Assembly (NCBI GenBank): GCA_015852425.1
Contig: JAAAIG010000704.1
Span: 1-20,448, forward strand
Length of the DNA stretch: 20,448 nt
DNA from: Gryganskiella cystojenkinii
Lineage: Eukaryota > Mortierellomycota > Mortierellomycetes > Mortierellales > Mortierellaceae
Direction: 5' to 3'
Positions 17,900 through 20,448 of the stretch are shown one piece after another. The notes under the pieces were generated by a model. That model made no database searches. It saw only the letters and a program-made list of their open reading frames with translations, and was not told where the DNA came from. Positions within the stretch are counted from its first letter, which is position 1, and every line of letters starts with the position of its first letter. The translations under genes were made by a program, and so were the position numbers.

Positions 17900-17986
17900 C
17901 TTCTCCGGTCTAATGGTTAGAGAGGGCCAGGGCTTGGCGTTCTGCAAGGAAGGGAAAAGATTTGCTCTAACTCGGGTGATGAACCC
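17900..17986. repeat. Repeat unit B: shorter second copy of the motif pair
   Basis: At 17900-17923 the sequence CTTCTCCGGTCTAATGGTTA differs from unit A at one of its first 20 bases. It is followed at 17958-17986 by AGATTTG...GGGTGATGAACCC. The motif order and strand match unit A, but the spacing is 34 bp instead of about 397 bp. Read on the minus strand the second motif is GGGTTCATCACCC, similar to a degenerate T-arm. Confidence 0.4.
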
Positions 17987-18304
17987 TCGGACCCTCGAGC
18001 GGGCGTAGGGAGACCTATCACGCTAAGAATAGTGATTACTAGCATATTATACGCCAATAGTCCATCAAGCTAAATCCTGCAGCACTCAAAGTAGTCCATG
18101 TGGTTGCGCCTATATGCGGTAGCTGAGCTGCGTTCAGGACGCAATTGCCTCGCTTGGAGCCATGTTGGTGTTCTTGTCAGCTGCAGCGACAGCAGTAGTC
18201 TTTCCAAAGGGACACCAGGTATAAGGACACTTCTTTTGTTTTGTTTTTGGAAACGGCATAATTGATGGATGCATCTCGTTGTGGATAAAAGACCGAGGAT
18301 TCAT

Positions 18305-18310
18305 TTTATT
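18305..18310 (-). terminator. Polyadenylation signal of the F-box/LRR gene at 18358
   Basis: Minus-strand AATAAA (TTTATT on plus) about 48 bp downstream of the stop. Confidence 0.5.
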
Positions 18311-18357
18311 TTCCTTCCTTCAACAGTGCCTTGACTCTTGAAATGAGAACGACTATT

Positions 18358-20091
18358 TTACAGCTTTAATTTTGGGCACATGGACTCAAACCACCGTCGT
18401 TCATCTTCGCCCAACAACTGGTCTTCTTTGTCAAAGTTTAGGACCACAAGATCCGTCAGTGTCTCCAATTGACTCAAACCCCAATCCAGACGAAGCTGTA
18501 GCGGTGGCCGACTGTCCTGTCCACGAAGACGAGAACATTCGTCCCTGGTTAATCCATCCAGATAAAGATGACCACCCAGAGAACGGTCCAGTCCCAGGTC
18601 AAGAATCGAGATGCGGTTCAAGGCCGCTAGCCGTCCAAAAATCTTGCGAGAGATTTCCTTCTCTTGGTCCATTTGCTCCTCGAGATAGCTAGAATCATCA
18701 AAATCGGGGCAGACAATGTCATAACTGCTCTCTAGTTCGATCACAACATGCCATTCTTGGAGATCTTTGCAGACCCACGGTCGATCATCTGGAACCGTTC
18801 CTGAGAGCGTAAAGAAGAGTCTGTCCGCACGAATAAACACCAGACGAGGGCAAGTACACAGGATCGAGTGGATGGTGGCACTGGTGGCACTGCTCCCGTA
18901 AAGATCCAGTCGTCTCAAGGTTACTGCATGCTTGTCCTGTAAGGCTTGAAGAGCCGGACTTTCAAAGATCCCCACTCGAATCGCCAACTCCTCCAATCCC
19001 TTCGTGAGCGCATTCAAGATTCCGGCCGTGATCTCATCTTCACTCAAAGACCGCCATCGGAGGTCAAGTTTTCGAAGACTGGGCCATTGAATCGTTCTGT
19101 CGATGAGTCCTCTGGCCACGAATGAAAAGCTGGAGTTCCCCCAAACGACAGAAGACAGGTCTGGACAGTACCTGAACCTGTGAACAAGACGGTCGAAAAA
19201 CGCTTGGTCGCCAAATGCTCGCTCAATGGTTAAGTGTCGGAGTCGACAAGGCTCTGAGGATAGACATGTTTCTTGGTATAGAAGCGGGTCGGTTGAAGCT
19301 GTGACCATGTTCTCATTCGCTCCAGCAGAGGAGATGTACGAGTACAATTCAACAGATGTGAGATGCAGTTCTTGTAATGAGGACAAATTGCAGAGGTCAC
19401 TGATGGCTTTCAAGTTCTCATAGCCACCAGTGGTCGAATTTTCAATCTCCAGTCGCTTGATCCTCTTGGCCAGGTGCATGTACGTGGCCACCTCCTTCCA
19501 GAATTGGGTATGCTTGTAAGAAATGCTAATATGGAACACCTTAAGAGTCTCGAGTGTTTGTCGATGTCGTCGGATCAAACCTGCAAAGGTCTTGTACATA
19601 TCGACGTCAAGCCAATTGCGCGTGTCGTCGAAGACTGTGAGAGTGAGTCCGGTTAGGTGAGGAAAAATCAAGGTGTTGTTGAGTTCTTCACGCGAGGGAG
19701 CACAGTTAAAGGCAGTCACTAAAGTCCGGACCAGGTTCCAATTCTGACGCATGGTCTCTGCAGGGACGTGGAGCCGTCCAGTGATCATATGAAAATCTCT
19801 CCAAAGTACAGGTTTAGAGAGCGAGTAGAATAATTTTGAGACGTAGAGACAAGAGCAGAGGTGACGAAGGCTAGGACGGCGTTTGTACTTGCCATCCCGC
19901 GTAAGGCGAGGACGGGCTTCGTTCCTGACATGGGACAAGATGACAGTGATGATCTCGGAGGGAACAGCATCGAATGGTCGATGGAGAGGTCTGCTGGAAT
20001 CAATCATGTCCTGACTCTGGTTGTTGTCATTGCTGATGCCGTTACAAGCGCTGGTACTGTCGGTGCTATTAGGGCCATTTGGAGGATGCAT
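18358..20091 (-). CDS. F-box / LRR-type protein (array member 2, intact sister of the pseudogene)
   Basis: 577 residues from the first ATG, at 20091. The frame is open upstream to 20202, but without an ATG, and that stretch is an AT-rich promoter-like leader. Predicted SCF ubiquitin-ligase adaptor. The F-box at about 40-100 reads FDAVPSEIITVILSHV, then LRHLCSCLYVSKLFYSLSKP and VLWRDF. LRR-like segments include FPHLTGLTLTVFDD, LETLKVFHISI, LSSLQELHLTSVELY, WPSLRKLDLRWRSL and LRRLDLYGSSATS. The C-terminal module carries CTCPRLVFI, DDRPWVCKDLQEWHVVIEL and RLDWGLSQLETLTDLVVL, shared with the gene at 12075-13796. The N-terminus is Asn/Ser-rich and presumably disordered. It is the closest relative of the broken copy at 13992-16582 and follows the same strand. 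No intron is needed. Confidence 0.88.
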   Translation of the reverse strand: MHPPNGPNSTDSTSACNGISNDNNQSQDMIDSSRPLHRPFDAVPSEIITVILSHVRNEARPRLTRDGKYKRRPSLRHLCSCLYVSKLFYSLSKPVLWRDFHMITGRLHVPAETMRQNWNLVRTLVTAFNCAPSREELNNTLIFPHLTGLTLTVFDDTRNWLDVDMYKTFAGLIRRHRQTLETLKVFHISISYKHTQFWKEVATYMHLAKRIKRLEIENSTTGGYENLKAISDLCNLSSLQELHLTSVELYSYISSAGANENMVTASTDPLLYQETCLSSEPCRLRHLTIERAFGDQAFFDRLVHRFRYCPDLSSVVWGNSSFSFVARGLIDRTIQWPSLRKLDLRWRSLSEDEITAGILNALTKGLEELAIRVGIFESPALQALQDKHAVTLRRLDLYGSSATSATIHSILCTCPRLVFIRADRLFFTLSGTVPDDRPWVCKDLQEWHVVIELESSYDIVCPDFDDSSYLEEQMDQEKEISRKIFGRLAALNRISILDLGLDRSLGGHLYLDGLTRDECSRLRGQDSRPPLQLRLDWGLSQLETLTDLVVLNFDKEDQLLGEDERRWFESMCPKLKL

Positions 20092-20275
20092 TCCGTTTCT
20101 TTGATGCTTTGAGGACGAGGAGGTGATGTTGCAAAAAAATAAAAACAAAAATAAAAGGAACCTGCGAGTGTTGGACCGAAGCAGCCGCAGTAGCACTGCC
20201 ACGCGATTTTATTTTATTTTACGAAACAGGGCTGTTCATTTATTTTTCCTTATGTCGTTCTTGCAAGGGCACCCA
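20092..20275 (-). promoter_or_regulatory. Short spacer: promoter of the 20091 gene and 3' end of the next gene
   Basis: The 184 bp between two same-strand F-box/LRR genes must serve as 3' end of one and promoter of the other. The plus strand has A-rich runs at about 20130-20157 and TTTTATTTTATTTTA at 20206-20220. A minus-strand AATAAA at 20239-20244 lies about 32 bp past the stop of the edge gene. Confidence 0.4.
20239..20244 (-). terminator. Polyadenylation signal of the edge F-box/LRR-type gene
   Basis: TTTATT on the plus strand, AATAAA on the minus strand, about 32 bp downstream of the stop at 20276. Confidence 0.45.
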
Positions 20276-20448
20276 TCAGCGCACGCCTTTTGTCTTTGAC
20301 TGTAATAAAAGTCTCTCCCAATCTTCCCAGGTCATTGTCGACCGTTGGATCGTGTGCCCGCGAATGGCGCTTAATCTTGGGAACCGCGACAAGAGCCAAT
20401 CCCATCCTTCCTGGTTCAAATTTCTTGCCTCCTCCTTCTCTAGGTCAA
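20276..20448 (-). CDS. C-terminal end of a third F-box/LRR-type protein (runs off the window)
   Basis: The minus frame is open from the window edge to a TGA at 20276-20278, giving the last 56 residues. It reads LEKEEARNLNQEGWDWLLSR, then FPRLSAIRGH, then TMTWEDWERLLLQSK, ending KGVR. This matches the closing module of the gene at 12075-13796 (LWSWLMSTFPRLRMVSG...EFWRYRL) in spacing and key residues (W-x-W-L, FPRL, a Trp near the end). It is therefore very likely another array member, whose start and F-box lie beyond the right edge. The edge cuts inside a codon. Confidence 0.7.
   Translation of the reverse strand, partial: DLEKEEARNLNQEGWDWLLSRFPRLSAIRGHTIQRSTMTWEDWERLLLQSKTKGVR

Larger units (their letters stand above)
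17116..18357. other. Gene-free stretch with repeated tRNA-like pieces
   Basis: No supportable coding region lies here. The part next to 17115 should hold the promoter of the secreted-protein gene. It contains a repeated pair of motifs (described separately), a perfect 8-bp stem TCTCCTCT/AGAGGAGA with a 14-nt loop at 17672-17701, and a G/C-rich GGCGGGCGGGCG patch at about 17888. The 3' end region of the F-box/LRR gene lies at its right side. Confidence 0.5.

Noticed and set aside
20092..20202. N-terminal extension of the F-box/LRR gene at 20091
   Set aside because: The only possible start is GTG; the translated stretch is Leu/Phe/Arg from AT-rich promoter DNA, and the pseudogene copy also begins its homology at the same ATG.
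1..20448. CRISPR array, bacterial operon or phage-type system
   Set aside because: The window is eukaryotic: spliced genes, AATAAA signals and a pol III tRNA. No regularly spaced direct repeats were seen.

Overview
Organism: a eukaryotic, fungal window. Genes carry short canonical GT-AG introns (about 70-125 nt), mRNA ends have AATAAA signals, promoters are pyrimidine-rich, and a nuclear tRNA-Cys has a pol III T-run. A SUMO E1 subunit and a RAX1-like RGS/membrane protein are clearly fungal-type. Several large F-box/leucine-rich-repeat (LRR) genes suggest an early-diverging, Mortierella-like filamentous fungus; that placement is inference from gene style only. No virus, listed agent or toxin gene was recognised. 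|| Layout: 247-3087 (+) is a nine-exon UBA2 gene (SUMO-activating enzyme subunit 2). 3188-5146 (+) is an intron-less F-box/LRR gene starting 100 bp downstream. 5314-6420 (-) holds coding-looking relic segments with no intact ORF. 6428-7756 (-) is an orphan protein with a weak F-box-like N-terminus. 8044-8115 (+) is tRNA-Cys(GCA). 8116-9111 is a long pyrimidine-rich leader, probably containing a 5'UTR intron, of the three-exon RAX1-like gene 9112-11952 (+). 12075-13796 (-) is an F-box/LRR gene convergent with RAX1. 13992-16582 (-) is a wrecked F-box/LRR paralogue with an in-frame internal deletion and an inserted block of about 1.85 kb (14561-16410), which itself carries coding-looking relics. 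16762-17115 (-) encodes a small secreted cysteine-containing protein. 17116-18357 has no gene but holds a repeated tRNA-like motif pair. 18358-20091 (-) is the intact sister of the wrecked F-box/LRR gene. 20276-20448 (-) is the C-terminal end of another F-box/LRR-type gene that runs off the right edge. || Joint reading: the left half mixes conserved housekeeping genes (SUMO activation, tRNA-Cys, a polarity/RGS membrane protein) with F-box genes. The right half, from 12 kb on, behaves as a same-strand array of recently duplicated F-box/LRR genes in different states of decay, with a secreted-protein gene between them. Such F-box proteins would act as substrate adaptors of SCF ubiquitin ligases. 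The most unusual item is the split, internally deleted F-box paralogue, whose history can be reconstructed by comparison with its intact neighbour.
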